A DNA stretch of 35,875 bases from Mangrovicoccus algicola. Its GTDB lineage: Bacteria > Pseudomonadota > Alphaproteobacteria > Rhodobacterales > Rhodobacteraceae. The translations under genes were made by a program, and so were the position numbers. Location: assembly GCF_014903745.1 (NCBI RefSeq), contig NZ_JACVXA010000051.1:1-35875 (forward strand). The letters run 5' to 3'. How positions within the stretch are numbered: the first letter of the stretch is position 1; each line of letters opens with the position of its first letter. Below are positions 25,667 to 35,390 of this stretch, one piece after another. Under the pieces are notes generated by a model. It searched no databases. It saw only the letters and a program-made list of their open reading frames with translations, and was not told the origin of the DNA.

Positions 25667-26725
25667 TCAAAGATCCAGGACCACCCTGCCGCGCGGCACC
25701 GAACAGCACAGGAGAATCTCGCCCTCGGGCGGATCTTCCAGCGGATCCTCGGCGTAATCGGTCTCGCCCTCCAGCCGGAGGCAGGCACAGGCCCCGCAGA
25801 CCCCGCCGCGACAGCTGAAATCGGGCGACAGCCCCTGGGCCTCGGCGAAATCCAGCAGGCTGGGATGGCTGCCATCCCAGGCCGCCTCCAGCCCGGACCG
25901 GGCGAAATGCACCACCGGCCCGGCCACCGCCGGACCCGGCGCAGGCGCAGGCGCAGGCGCAGGCGCAGGTGCGGGCACCGGCGCGGGCGCGGAACCGAAG
26001 CTTTCCTGCAGGATCTGGTCATCGGGCAGACCCAGGCTGGTCAGCGCCGCGCGCATCGCCGCCATGAACGCCTCGGGCCCGCACAGATAGCTGCGCCAGG
26101 CATCCTGCGGCAGGATCCGCCGCAGCAGCGCCCGGTCGATCAGCCCCAGATGCTGGCAGCGCCCCTCGGCCAGGTCCTGCGCATCGCCCTCGGCCAGCAC
26201 CGTGATGCGGGTCAGATGCGGCATCCGCGCCTCCAGCGCCGCCAGCTCCGCCTCGAAACACAGATCCGCCCGCGACCGGCAGGCATGCAGGAACACCACC
26301 GGCCGCGCCGGGCCGGCCGCCAGCGCATGCAGCATCGCCAGCGCCGGGGTGATGCCGATCCCCCCCGTCAGCAGCAGGACCGGGCGATGGTCTTCCTGCA
26401 GCACGAAGCGCCCGCGCGGGACCTCTGCCTGCAGCTGGTCGCCCGCCTGCAGCCCGTGCAGGTGGCGCGACCCGCCCTGTCCCGCCTCTTCCAGCTTGAC
26501 GCTGAGCCGGTAGGCCGACAGGTCGCCGGGATCGGAAGAGATCGTGTAGGTCGCCAGCCGCCGGCCCGGCAGGTCCAGCCGCAGCGGCAGGTGCTGGCCC
26601 GGCAGGAAGGGCGGCAGCGCCCCGGCTGCCGCGCTCAGCCGCAGCGACACGACCGAGGCGCTCTCGCGGATCACCTCGGCCACCTCAAGCGTCAGCGCCG
26701 CGGCGCGGGCGGGATCGGCGGTCAT
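25667..26725 (-). CDS. Oxygenase reductase: flavin, NAD and C-terminal [2Fe-2S] domains
   Basis: This 352-residue electron-transfer protein is of the phthalate dioxygenase reductase/VanB type. Residues 1-100 bind flavin (RLATYTISSDP), and 105-220 bind NAD(P)H (LLTGGIGITPALAMLHAL, YLCGPEAFM). The C-terminal ferredoxin holds a plant-type cluster (CRGGVCGACACLRLEG with a last Cys in LLCCSVP). It should reduce the Rieske oxygenase encoded two genes upstream. Between the NAD and ferredoxin domains is a Pro-Ala linker (about residues 245-262) encoded by GGCGCA hexamer repeats; VanB proteins are usually about 30 residues shorter. The ATG overlaps the preceding stop as ATGA. Confidence 0.9.
   Translation of the reverse strand: MTADPARAAALTLEVAEVIRESASVVSLRLSAAAGALPPFLPGQHLPLRLDLPGRRLATYTISSDPGDLSAYRLSVKLEEAGQGGSRHLHGLQAGDQLQAEVPRGRFVLQEDHRPVLLLTGGIGITPALAMLHALAAGPARPVVFLHACRSRADLCFEAELAALEARMPHLTRITVLAEGDAQDLAEGRCQHLGLIDRALLRRILPQDAWRSYLCGPEAFMAAMRAALTSLGLPDDQILQESFGSAPAPVPAPAPAPAPAPAPGPAVAGPVVHFARSGLEAAWDGSHPSLLDFAEAQGLSPDFSCRGGVCGACACLRLEGETDYAEDPLEDPPEGEILLCCSVPRGRVVLDL
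25938..25991 (+). repeat. GGCGCA hexamer repeat encoding the Pro-Ala linker
   Basis: Five perfect copies of GGCGCA (25938-25967) followed by degenerate copies to about 25991, inside the reductase gene. On the coding strand it reads Pro-Ala repeats. Copy-number change would keep the frame and only alter linker length. Confidence 0.85.
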
Positions 26726-27837
26726 GACGGCAGGCCCTCCGGAATGCCCCGCGCGCGCATCTCGGCGCGCAGGAAGGCGGCGATGGCCGCGTTCTGGCCG
26801 ATCAGCGAGAATTTCGCGCCATCGCCGTAATCGGTCAGGTTGATCATCTCGGTGGTGATGACGGCCAGGCGGCTGTCCGGGCTGGCCGCGTGATGGGCCA
26901 GCACCTTGCGCGCCACTTCCTTGCAGGGCTCCAGCCGCCAGGCCTCCCAGGGAGAATGCCATTCGCCGGGGCCGGGCCGGGTGAAGGGATAGAGGATCGC
27001 GCGCCCCGCCGCGCCGTCGCGGGCCCGCTGGTTGGGATCGTCGGGCACGCCCGCGGCCCCGTTGCGGCTGTCGTGATGCGACCACAGGTTGCGCGGCCCC
27101 GCAGGCGTCACCGACCGCAGCTGGAACCAGCGCACGATGCCCATCTCCAGCCATTCATCGACCAGGTTGCCCGGCAGGTAGGGATCCAGAACGAGGCGCC
27201 CCGCCTCGACATCCCCGCGGATGCCCGAGACCTCCAGTTCCGCCGGATCGCCCATCTTGAACAGCATGTGCGAATAGTCGAGCGTCAGGTTGAACGGGAT
27301 CCCCAGCCGCTCGGCCGCCCGCGCCACCGTGGCGACGCGGCGCGGATCCTCGCTCCACATGTTCACATGCAGCTCGAAACAGGGTTCGATCCCGGCCGCC
27401 TCGCCCGCCTCCCAGGCCTCGGCCCAGGCGCGGATCACCTCGTCATCGGTGACCCAGCGGCCTTCGGAATGCCAGGCGAAGACCATCATGTTGTGGAATT
27501 TCGCCCCGGCCGCGACCGCCCGGGCCATGTTGGCGCGCAGCATCGGCAGGTAACCCGGCCCCAGCGCGTAGACCCCGCTGGCGGTGAAGGCAGGCAGATG
27601 ATGGTCCGCCGAGAGGGCGCGGAACGCATCGACCTGCCCCTCCATCGGCAGCCGGTCGAAGAAGTCGAAGACCCCCGCCCCGGCCACCATGGCGAATTGC
27701 TCGGCCAGCGGGGGCTCGGCGAAAGAGACCGGGCAGGCGGGCGAGGAGGCCTGCGCCCCGCGGCCATTGCAGCCGATGGGCAGGGGCGCAGGTGCCGCGC
27801 GGTCCGCGGCGGCGGTAAGGGGACGCATCTCAGTCAT
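26722..27837 (-). CDS. Xylose-isomerase-like TIM-barrel protein of the Rieske operon
   Basis: This 371-residue protein looks like a sugar phosphate isomerase/epimerase (AP-endonuclease-2 superfamily) TIM barrel. Features include EQFAMVAGAGVFDFFDRLPMEG, FHNMMVFAWHSEGRWVTDDEV, FELHVNMWSEDPRRVATVARAAERLGIPFNLTLDYSHMLFKMGD (candidate metal-binding Glu and Asp/His), WFQLRSVTP and VITTEMINL (a late Glu). I do not recognise a characterised close relative. The ATG at 27837 overlaps the Rieske gene by eight bases, and the stop overlaps the reductase start, so all three are made together. It may isomerise, dehydrate or cleave the oxygenase product; that is inference. An alternative start is three codons in, at 27828. 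Confidence 0.75.
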   Translation of the reverse strand: MTEMRPLTAAADRAAPAPLPIGCNGRGAQASSPACPVSFAEPPLAEQFAMVAGAGVFDFFDRLPMEGQVDAFRALSADHHLPAFTASGVYALGPGYLPMLRANMARAVAAGAKFHNMMVFAWHSEGRWVTDDEVIRAWAEAWEAGEAAGIEPCFELHVNMWSEDPRRVATVARAAERLGIPFNLTLDYSHMLFKMGDPAELEVSGIRGDVEAGRLVLDPYLPGNLVDEWLEMGIVRWFQLRSVTPAGPRNLWSHHDSRNGAAGVPDDPNQRARDGAAGRAILYPFTRPGPGEWHSPWEAWRLEPCKEVARKVLAHHAASPDSRLAVITTEMINLTDYGDGAKFSLIGQNAAIAAFLRAEMRARGIPEGLPS

Positions 27838-28900
27838 GATAGACGAAGGCCCCGTTCGGCTCGGCCGAGACATCCTCGGTGCGCTCGCGCTCCAGCATCT
27901 CGGTGATGCGCTTGCGATAGACCATGGGGCCGCGATCGATGGCCAGGCGGATCGGGCGGCGCTTCGCGGGGCGCTGTTCCTCGGCATGGACGGCCTCGAG
28001 GATCTCCTTGTCCTCGCCGAAGGCCACGCGGAACATCGCGTCGATCCGTTCCGAGGCTTCCTCGGTCTCGATTGCGGTGTTGCGCAGGTGCATCCAGCGG
28101 TCGATGGTCTCGGTCTCGCTGACCGGGGTCATGAAATGCAGCGCGAAGATGCGGTTGCCGCTGTCGCGATCCTCCTCGGCGATCCCCGCCGCGGTCTCGG
28201 CCGAGCCGAAATCGATCACCGCGATCGAGGGGGCGTAGAGGTGGTAGTAATGCCAGCGGTCGACATTGCCCTCGAAGCCGCCGAAGGCCTTGAAGAACCC
28301 GATCGGCTCTGCATCGCGGATCCAGCGCCAGGCCGTGATTGCCGGACCGTCGGTGGAGACATGGACCGGCACGTTCTCCGAGGCCGAATTGCCCAGCGTC
28401 GTCGGGTGCACGAAGCTGACATGCGCCGGATCGACCAGGTTCTCGGCCACGTTCAGGTAGTTCGACTTCAGGAACAGCGCGTCGCCCTGATGGGCGTGCC
28501 AGCCCGGTTCGTGGAATTGCGGCAGATCGAAGATCGTGTCGGGATCGGCGCGATGCGCCTCGCCCATCCAGATCCAGATGATGTCGTTCTTCTCCACCAC
28601 CCGGTAGGCCTCGACATAGGCGGAGGGCGGGATCTTGTCCTGGCCCGGAACGCGGGTGCATTTGCCGTCGGGACCGAAGGTCAGCCCGTGATAGCCGCAT
28701 TGCACCGCGTCGCCGATGCGCTTGCCCATCGACAGGGGCAGCTGCCGGTGCGGGCAGCGATCCTCCAGCGCGACCACATGGCCGTCGCCCCGGCGATAAA
28801 GGAGGACGGCATCGCCCAGGATCGTGAAGCGGCGCAGCTGATCATCCACTTCGGAGGACCAGGCGGCTACGTACCATGCGTTGCGGACCAGCGTCGTCAT
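27830..28900 (-). CDS. Rieske non-haem iron oxygenase (VanA-like, substrate unknown)
   Basis: This 356-residue terminal oxygenase has a Rieske [2Fe-2S] site, CPH at the first pair and CGYH at the second (EDRCPHRQLPLSMGK, VQCGYHGLTF). The mononuclear iron site is NVAENLVDPAHVSFVHPTTLG, with the bridging Asp and two His. The opening TTLVRNAWYVAAW is typical of vanillate O-demethylase oxygenases and relatives such as dicamba and toluenesulfonate oxygenases. Substrate cannot be read from this. An ATG two codons earlier is directly against GGGAG; the ATG at 28900, six bases from it, is preferred. It is followed with overlap by the TIM-barrel and reductase genes. Confidence 0.88.
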   Translation of the reverse strand: MTTLVRNAWYVAAWSSEVDDQLRRFTILGDAVLLYRRGDGHVVALEDRCPHRQLPLSMGKRIGDAVQCGYHGLTFGPDGKCTRVPGQDKIPPSAYVEAYRVVEKNDIIWIWMGEAHRADPDTIFDLPQFHEPGWHAHQGDALFLKSNYLNVAENLVDPAHVSFVHPTTLGNSASENVPVHVSTDGPAITAWRWIRDAEPIGFFKAFGGFEGNVDRWHYYHLYAPSIAVIDFGSAETAAGIAEEDRDSGNRIFALHFMTPVSETETIDRWMHLRNTAIETEEASERIDAMFRVAFGEDKEILEAVHAEEQRPAKRRPIRLAIDRGPMVYRKRITEMLERERTEDVSAEPNGAFVYHD

Positions 28901-28941
28901 TTTCATCTCCCGGACCCGGGGGTCTCTTGCGTTGCGAATTG

Positions 28942-28957
28942 CTACGTACTCAAAGTG
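28942..28957. promoter_or_regulatory. Candidate MarR operator before the Rieske gene
   Basis: Read on the minus strand it contains TTTGAGTACGTAG. It shares TTTGA-S-TACGTA with the site at 29083-29094 and lies 42-57 bases upstream of the oxygenase start, a repressor position. Binding by the adjacent MarR is inferred. Confidence 0.5.
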
Positions 28958-29082
28958 TTTGATTCGGGAAAATGCGTCAATGACTCGGTTTGACCAGGAT
29001 CAATCCGCTGGAATATTCATGTTCACACGTATGAAATTTCCGCGCCAAGCCAATTTGCGCACAGAAAAGCAGCGGACATTGT

Positions 29083-29094
29083 TTGACTACGTAT
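29083..29094. promoter_or_regulatory. Second TTTGA-TACGTA site at the marR stop
   Basis: TTTGACTACGTA, matching the site before the Rieske gene at 11 of 12 positions. It overlaps the marR stop codon (29087-29089) and is about 140 bases from the first site, so looping or an upstream promoter is possible. Confidence 0.42.
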
Positions 29095-29584
29095 CTTCTG
29101 GCGGGGCGTCATCGGGGCTGTCGGGCCCCTCCGCCTCCAGCAGCTTGCGCAGCAATTCCAGGAACAGGACCCGTTCGATGCCGCTCAGCGGCGCCAGAAG
29201 GTCATCCCCCGCCCGCAGGCTGATCGGCACATGCGCCTCGGCGCAGGCCCGGCCCGCCTCGGTCAGCGACAGCATCGTGGTGCGCCGGTCGCCGGGATCG
29301 CGCAGCCGCGCGATCAGCCCGTCGCGGGCCAGCTTGCGCACGACCAGCGTCGTGGTGGAAGGATCCATGCTGGTGGCGCGGCCCAGGCGGCTCTGCGCCA
29401 TCGGCCCTTCGCGCAGCAGCGTCACCAGCGCGACGAACTGGGTCACCGACAGGCCGGGGCGCTGGACATTCTGGGTGAACAGCTGGGCGCCGCGCTGGTG
29501 CAGGCGCCGCACCAGCTGGGCGGGGTGGCGCCGCGCATCATAGGCCCCGGCCCGTGCCGCCATGTCATCGCCATCCTGCGCCAT
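29087..29584 (-). CDS. MarR-family regulator of the Rieske oxygenase operon
   Basis: This 165-residue winged-helix protein shows PGLSVTQFVALVTLLREGPMAQSRLGRATSMDPSTTTLVVRKLARDGLIARLRDPGDRRTTMLSLTEAGRA, the full MarR DNA-binding region with the wing motif DRRTTMLSLT. It is the gene before the Rieske oxygenase, in the same orientation, with a 186-base gap containing two similar TACGTA sites. MarR proteins often control aromatic-acid oxygenases and respond to the substrate or a CoA ester. The start at 29584 is tentative; another Met lies seven codons in. Confidence 0.86.
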   Translation of the reverse strand: MAQDGDDMAARAGAYDARRHPAQLVRRLHQRGAQLFTQNVQRPGLSVTQFVALVTLLREGPMAQSRLGRATSMDPSTTTLVVRKLARDGLIARLRDPGDRRTTMLSLTEAGRACAEAHVPISLRAGDDLLAPLSGIERVLFLELLRKLLEAEGPDSPDDAPPEDT

Positions 29585-29665
29585 TGCCGTCTTCCCTGTC
29601 CGTGCGCGGCCGACCCTATCAGCCCCCTGCCGCCCCCGCCAGACTGACCGGCCCGGACAGCAAAG

Positions 29666-29691
29666 GGGCGGCCCCCCGAGGGGGACCGCCC
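29666..29691 (-). terminator. Hairpin after the aldehyde dehydrogenase gene
   Basis: GGGCGG-C-CCCCC and GGGGG-A-CCGCCC form a long interrupted stem about 27 bases beyond the dehydrogenase stop. In that direction it is followed by CTTTGCTG. It plausibly ends the dehydrogenase transcript before marR. Confidence 0.5.
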
Positions 29692-29717
29692 GGCTCCTCT
29701 GCGCCCGGGGAGGAGGG

Positions 29718-31235
<1,518 letters not shown>

Positions 31236-31340
31236 GGCGGTATCCTCCCTTGCCAGCCCGCGCCATCGGCCCCGGGCAGATCCAGGATGGGGCCGGTCGC
31301 GGGGCCTGTCACCCCGGCCCCGGCCGGACGACCCCCGCAC

Positions 31341-31360
31341 CTGTCCCGGAAACGAGACAG
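31341..31360. promoter_or_regulatory. Dyad between the AcoR-like gene and the aldehyde dehydrogenase
   Basis: CTGTCCCGGAAACGAGACAG: arms CTGTC/GACAG plus inner CG/CG give 14 symmetric positions of 20. It lies about 105 bases upstream of the dehydrogenase start. It resembles binding sites of Fis-type HTH proteins; a terminator of the upstream gene is the alternative, but no T-run follows. Confidence 0.5.
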
Positions 31361-31369
31361 CCCGCCGCC

Positions 31370-32302
31370 TCAGTCGATGCCCAGCCGCCGCATCCGCCGG
31401 TAGAGCGTGGCACGTCCCAGCCCCAGGTCGCGGGCCGCGGCCGAGACATTGCCGCCCGCCCGCGCCAGCGCGCGCATCACCACCGCGCGTTCGGCCCCCG
31501 CCAGGCCCTGCGCAGCCTCGCCGGTCAGGTCGCGCAGCGGAACGGGCGCGAAGGCGCCGCTGCGCTCCAGCCGGAACTGCCGCCGGGCCGCGCGCGTCGC
31601 CCCCACCACCAGCTCGTCGCGATCCACCGCCAGAAGCGCGGCGCCCCCGGCCTCGTCGCCCAGCACGATGCGCAGACCGGCATGGGCGTCGCGAAACAGC
31701 GCCGCCTCGATCTGGGCGGCGATCCGCGTCACCATTCCCCCGATCAGCGCGTTGAACCCGGCCTCTTCCCCGCTGCGGACCGAGGAGACGTCTAGCGCCG
31801 CCACCAGCCTCCCGTCGGGGCCGAAGACCGGCGCGTCGATGCAGCTCATCCCGATATTCTCCGCCAGGTAATGCTGGTCGCGATGCACGGTCAGGGGCTT
31901 TTCCTCCGCCAGGCAGGTGCCGATGCCGTTGGTCCCCTGCGCGGCCTCGCTCCAGTCGGTCCCGGCGCAAAGCCCGGCCCGGGCGAAATCCTCCGCGTCG
32001 GCGCTGCGCAGGCAGCCCGCCAGGACCAGGCCGTCGCTGTCGGTCAGGAAGATGGCGCGGCCGGAATGGGCGATCATCCGGTGCAGGTCCTCCAGCGGCG
32101 GCGCCGCGACCCGCAGGAGCCGCTCCAGCGCGTCGCGTCGATCGCTCAGCCGCCCGGCATGGATCACGGGTGCGCAGCGCGCCGCCGGATCCAGCCGGTG
32201 GCGGGCAAAGCAGCGCTGCCAGGACGCGGCGATGCGTGAACGCGCCGCCGCCTGTCCCGAGGTGACGCTGGCCATGACCTGGTCTGCATGCGCAATCTGC
32301 AT
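31370..32302 (-). CDS. AcoR-like regulator without an AAA+ domain (GAF and Fis-type HTH)
   Basis: This 310-residue protein begins like AcoR ([78 protein letters not shown]), a GAF-type sensor of about residues 70-210. A short PAS-like stretch follows, and then, without any intervening ATPase, a C-terminal Fis-type HTH ([33 protein letters not shown]). Full AcoR proteins have about 640 residues with a central AAA+ module holding the GAFTGA loop for sigma-54; it is absent here. The protein must therefore act through ordinary promoters or as a repressor. The frame is open far upstream; the ATG at 32302 follows GGGAGGG. The likely target is the next gene. Confidence 0.85.
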   Translation of the reverse strand: MQIAHADQVMASVTSGQAAARSRIAASWQRCFARHRLDPAARCAPVIHAGRLSDRRDALERLLRVAAPPLEDLHRMIAHSGRAIFLTDSDGLVLAGCLRSADAEDFARAGLCAGTDWSEAAQGTNGIGTCLAEEKPLTVHRDQHYLAENIGMSCIDAPVFGPDGRLVAALDVSSVRSGEEAGFNALIGGMVTRIAAQIEAALFRDAHAGLRIVLGDEAGGAALLAVDRDELVVGATRAARRQFRLERSGAFAPVPLRDLTGEAAQGLAGAERAVVMRALARAGGNVSAAARDLGLGRATLYRRMRRLGID

Positions 32303-32349
32303 TCCGCCCTCCCCGCGGTTCGCGATACGCCGCGGAACACCGCAGCCTT

Positions 32350-32398
32350 GGAACCGGACGCGACCGCCTCGGCCGTCCAGCGGGCCCGGCCCGGTTCC
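32350..32398. promoter_or_regulatory. Widely spaced inverted repeat upstream of the AcoR-like gene
   Basis: GGAACCGG (32350-32357) and CCGGTTCC (32391-32398) form a perfect 8-bp inverted repeat, centres 41 bases apart. It lies 48-96 bases upstream of the regulator start, in the 234-base gap to the divergent GGDEF/EAL gene. A role in autoregulation is possible; the length also allows chance in such GC-rich DNA. Confidence 0.35.
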
Positions 32399-32536
32399 TC
32401 CTCCGCTGCCATCAGGCGGCGCGCCCCGCGATCTGTCAAGATTTAGCGACTTTGCCGCCGAAGCCGGGCCGCCGTTAAGGCCGCAGCTAAGGCCTGCCAT
32501 GTCACAACAGGGGACGAGAACCGGGGACATCCGCAC

Positions 32537-34504
32537 GTGCGCCTGCTGCCGCCCTCCCTCCTGCCGGGCCTGCGCTCGGCCCTGACCAAGCATCCCAGCC
32601 CGGAGGATGTGAGCAGCGTCGTCGCCGCGACCGGTTTCGGTGCCACGGTGACGGCCCTGAACGCGGCGGTCTATGCACTTGGCTGCCTGGGCTCGGGGGC
32701 GGGCGGGTTCCTGGCCGGCTGGCTGGCCGTGGTCGTGGTCCTCTCCGCCGTCATGGCGCGCCGCTCCGCGCGCGCCGTCGGCCGGGTCGTCACGCGGGTG
32801 TCGCGCCGCGCGGCGCGGCGGCTGCTGCTCAGCTCGGTGCTTTTCGCCCTGCCCTGGGCGGTGCTGCAGGTCCAGGCCATCGGGCTGCGGGGCCCGGGCG
32901 AGCCGATGCTGGCGATGCTGGTCTCGATCGGGATGCTCACCGGCGGCGCCTTCATGCTGCATCGCGCCTTCGTCGCGGCGCTGGCCTTCCAGGGGGTGAT
33001 CCTGGGCGCGACGATCCTGTCCTTCCATCTGGGAGACTGGCCCCAGGCCGGGGCCGTCACGGTCTATGCAATGGCCTACGGGCTGTCGCTGAGCTATTTC
33101 GCCCATGCGGCCGGCGAGACCGCGCGACAGCGGGACAAGTCCGTCACGCTGCTCTCGACCGCGGTGGATGGGCTCAGCCGGGCGCGGGACGAGAATTACC
33201 GCCTGGCCAATATCGACACGACCACCGGTCTGCTCAACCGCAAGGCCTTCGACGAGGCGCTGCGCCAGGCGACGGAGCGGCGGATGGCGGATGGCGCGGG
33301 CTTTGCCCTGCTGCTGCTGGATCTCGACCGGTTCAAGAACGTCAATGACCTCTTCGGCCATGCCGTGGGCGACGAGCTTCTGGCCGAGATCGCCGCGCGG
33401 CTGCGGGCCGGGCTGGGCGCGGGCGACGTGATCGGACGGCTGGGCGGCGACGAATTCGCCATCCTGCTGCCGGGCGTGAAGCACGCGGCGGATATCGCCG
33501 CCATCGCGGCGCGGCTGATCGAGGCGCTGAACCGTCCCGCGCGGCTGGCGGGACGCCAGATCCATCCCGGCACCTCGATCGGCGCGGCCCTGTGCCCGGC
33601 GGATGCAACCGAATCCGCCGACCTGCTGCTGAAGGCCGACCTCGCGCTGAACCGGGCCAAGGAATGCGGTCGCGGCCTTTGCGTGCAATTCGACGCGCTG
33701 CTGCAGCGCCGGGTGGTGGAGGCCGACCGGCTGGAGGCCGGACTGCGCAGCGCGCTGGATGAGGGCCGGGTCCATGTCGCCTACCAGCCCAGGGTCACCC
33801 TGGAGGACGGGCGGATCTGCGGCGCCGAGGCCCTGGTGCGCTGGACCGCGCCCGACGGCGAGCGCATCCCCCCGGACGTCTTCCTGCCCATCGCCTCGGA
33901 ACGCGGCCTGCTGCCCCGGCTGTCGCGGGTCATCGCCGAAACCGTCGCCGCGGACATGCTGGCCTGGCGCCGTGCCGGGCTGCATCCCGGCAAGATCGCG
34001 CTGAACCTCCACCCCGACGACCTGAAGACCCCGGAGCTGCTCATGGAGACCATGGCGATGTTCGAAACCCGCGGCATCACCGGGGCCGAGCTGATGCTGG
34101 AGATCACAGAAGGATGCTTTACCGGGCGCGGCACGGACCGGGTGGCCATGGTGCTCGATACGCTTGCCGATCGGGGCTACGATCTGGCGCTGGACGATTT
34201 CGGCACCGGCCATGCCGCGCTGGCCCATCTTCGCAAGATCCCCGTGGCGGAACTCAAGATCGACCGCAGCTTCGTCGCCGGGATCGGCACCAGCCGCAAT
34301 GACCGCGCCATCGTCGCCGCCATCGCCGAGATCGCGCGCGGCATGGAGATACGCGCCCTTGCCGAGGGGGTCGAAACCGAGGAGCAGCGCGCGGCGCTGG
34401 CTGCCATGGGGGTGACGCTGGGCCAGGGGTATCTGTGGTCCCACCCGCTTGGCGCCAAGGCCTTCGCGGCGCTTCTCGACAGCGACCGGCGGCGCACCGG
34501 CTGA
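32537..34504 (+). CDS. Membrane GGDEF-EAL protein
   Basis: This 655-residue protein has an N-terminal membrane part of five or so helices (about residues 30-195, for example GFLAGWLAVVVVLSAVMA and LLSSVLFALPWAVLQVQAIGL), then a short coil, GGDEF (about 220-385) and EAL (about 400-650). GGDEF is intact (RLGGDEFAI). The RxxD inhibitory position reads GAGD, so product inhibition is probably lost. EAL is canonical (EALVRW, LNLHPDD, LEITEG, LDDFGTG, ELKIDRSF, AEGVETE, LGQGYLW). Both activities are possible. The start is a GTG with a weak upstream purine run; no better in-frame ATG is seen before the membrane part. Confidence 0.86.
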   Translation: MRLLPPSLLPGLRSALTKHPSPEDVSSVVAATGFGATVTALNAAVYALGCLGSGAGGFLAGWLAVVVVLSAVMARRSARAVGRVVTRVSRRAARRLLLSSVLFALPWAVLQVQAIGLRGPGEPMLAMLVSIGMLTGGAFMLHRAFVAALAFQGVILGATILSFHLGDWPQAGAVTVYAMAYGLSLSYFAHAAGETARQRDKSVTLLSTAVDGLSRARDENYRLANIDTTTGLLNRKAFDEALRQATERRMADGAGFALLLLDLDRFKNVNDLFGHAVGDELLAEIAARLRAGLGAGDVIGRLGGDEFAILLPGVKHAADIAAIAARLIEALNRPARLAGRQIHPGTSIGAALCPADATESADLLLKADLALNRAKECGRGLCVQFDALLQRRVVEADRLEAGLRSALDEGRVHVAYQPRVTLEDGRICGAEALVRWTAPDGERIPPDVFLPIASERGLLPRLSRVIAETVAADMLAWRRAGLHPGKIALNLHPDDLKTPELLMETMAMFETRGITGAELMLEITEGCFTGRGTDRVAMVLDTLADRGYDLALDDFGTGHAALAHLRKIPVAELKIDRSFVAGIGTSRNDRAIVAAIAEIARGMEIRALAEGVETEEQRAALAAMGVTLGQGYLWSHPLGAKAFAALLDSDRRRTG

Positions 34505-34660
34505 CCCGTTGCGGACGAGCTGTGGCCTGCGGGACACGCCCTGCGCCCGAATGCCTCCGGGCCCTGTCCTGCCCGCCGCGGCGCGCTAGGTGATGGCGAA
34601 CCGATCCCCGGCACGCGCTGTCCCGGGGGCCGGACCCTGACCCGTTCCGGAGAGCCGACC

Positions 34661-35341
34661 ATGTTCCGTACCACCCTTTCCGTCCTGGCGCTCTGCGTGC
34701 TTTCGGCCTGCGCGGCGCCGCCTCTGGACGATGCCGGTCCCGGCCAGGTCACGCGGGCCGAGGCTGCACGCTATGAGGGGATGTGGGATGACGGGATCTG
34801 GGTGCCGCCGGTCGACGGGCGCTATCTGGGCCCCGACACCGTGCGCCGCGAGGTCGCCTATTGGAGCGACGAACCCCCCGGCACGATCGTCGTCGATCCC
34901 TATGCGCGCTACCTCTACTTGATCCAGGGCGACAATCGCGCGCTGCGCTATGCCGTTGCGGTGGGAGAGGCAGGCAAGGCGTTTTCCGGCAATGCCGTCA
35001 TCGCCTTCGGCCGCGAATGGCCCCGCTGGACCCCGACCCGCAACATGCTGCGCAGCGATCCCGAACTGTACGAACCGCATCGCGGTGGCATGGAGGGCGG
35101 GCTGGAAAACCCGCTGGGCGCGCGGGCGCTCTATCTCTACCGCAATGGCCGCGACACGCTCTACCGCATCCATGGCACCCCCTATCCCTGGTCGGTCGGC
35201 CGCGCCGCCTCCTCGGGATGCATCCGGCTCTACCAGCAGGATATCATCGATCTCTACCAGCGGGTGGGTCATGAGGGAACGCGGGTGAAGGTGCTCAACG
35301 CGGCGCAATCGGGCGAAGGAACCGGCCCCCTCTCGGGATGA
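34661..35341 (+). CDS. L,D-transpeptidase lipoprotein (YkuD/ErfK family)
   Basis: This 226-residue envelope protein has a lipoprotein signal (VLALCVLSAC, lipobox LSAC with Cys17). It then has an ErfK/YbiS/YkuD catalytic domain with TIVVDPYARYLYLI, GREWPRWTPT, GGLENPLGARALYLY and the active-site block HGTPYPWSVGRAASSGCIRLYQQD, where the Cys in SSGCIRL is the nucleophile. It should form 3-3 crosslinks in peptidoglycan or attach proteins to it. It is a single gene between the GGDEF/EAL gene and insertion-sequence remnants. Rhodobacteraceae encode several such paralogues. Confidence 0.9.
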   Translation: MFRTTLSVLALCVLSACAAPPLDDAGPGQVTRAEAARYEGMWDDGIWVPPVDGRYLGPDTVRREVAYWSDEPPGTIVVDPYARYLYLIQGDNRALRYAVAVGEAGKAFSGNAVIAFGREWPRWTPTRNMLRSDPELYEPHRGGMEGGLENPLGARALYLYRNGRDTLYRIHGTPYPWSVGRAASSGCIRLYQQDIIDLYQRVGHEGTRVKVLNAAQSGEGTGPLSG

Positions 35342-35352
35342 AGCGCGCCCAG

Positions 35353-35373
35353 AAACTGAAGATGGCCGCGTAA
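35353..35373 (+). repeat. Extra partial copy of an IS3 transposase 3' end
   Basis: GAAACTGAAGATGGCCGCGTAA recurs at 35469-35492 with a two-base insertion (AC after GAAG). The second copy encodes the C-terminus of an IS3-type transposase. The first copy, 12 bases after the transpeptidase stop, is out of frame with it and looks like debris of a second copy. Confidence 0.55.
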
Positions 35374-35390
35374 ATTCTACGTCCAAGCGC

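Noticed and set aside
25938-25991. GGCGCA units as a CRISPR-like or regulatory repeat.
   Set aside because: The units are contiguous hexamers without spacers and lie in frame inside the reductase gene as a Pro-Ala linker.
31236-31340. A sigma-54 promoter for the aldehyde dehydrogenase.
   Set aside because: No TGGCAC-N5-TTGC box is found on the coding strand; the nearest TGGCAAGG has no partner GC at the right spacing.
31370-34537. Reading the AcoR-like frame as a 1055-residue protein.
   Set aside because: The upstream 745 residues lie antisense to the GGDEF/EAL gene and have no recognisable domain. The ATG at 32302 has a good ribosome-binding site and the AcoR N-terminus.
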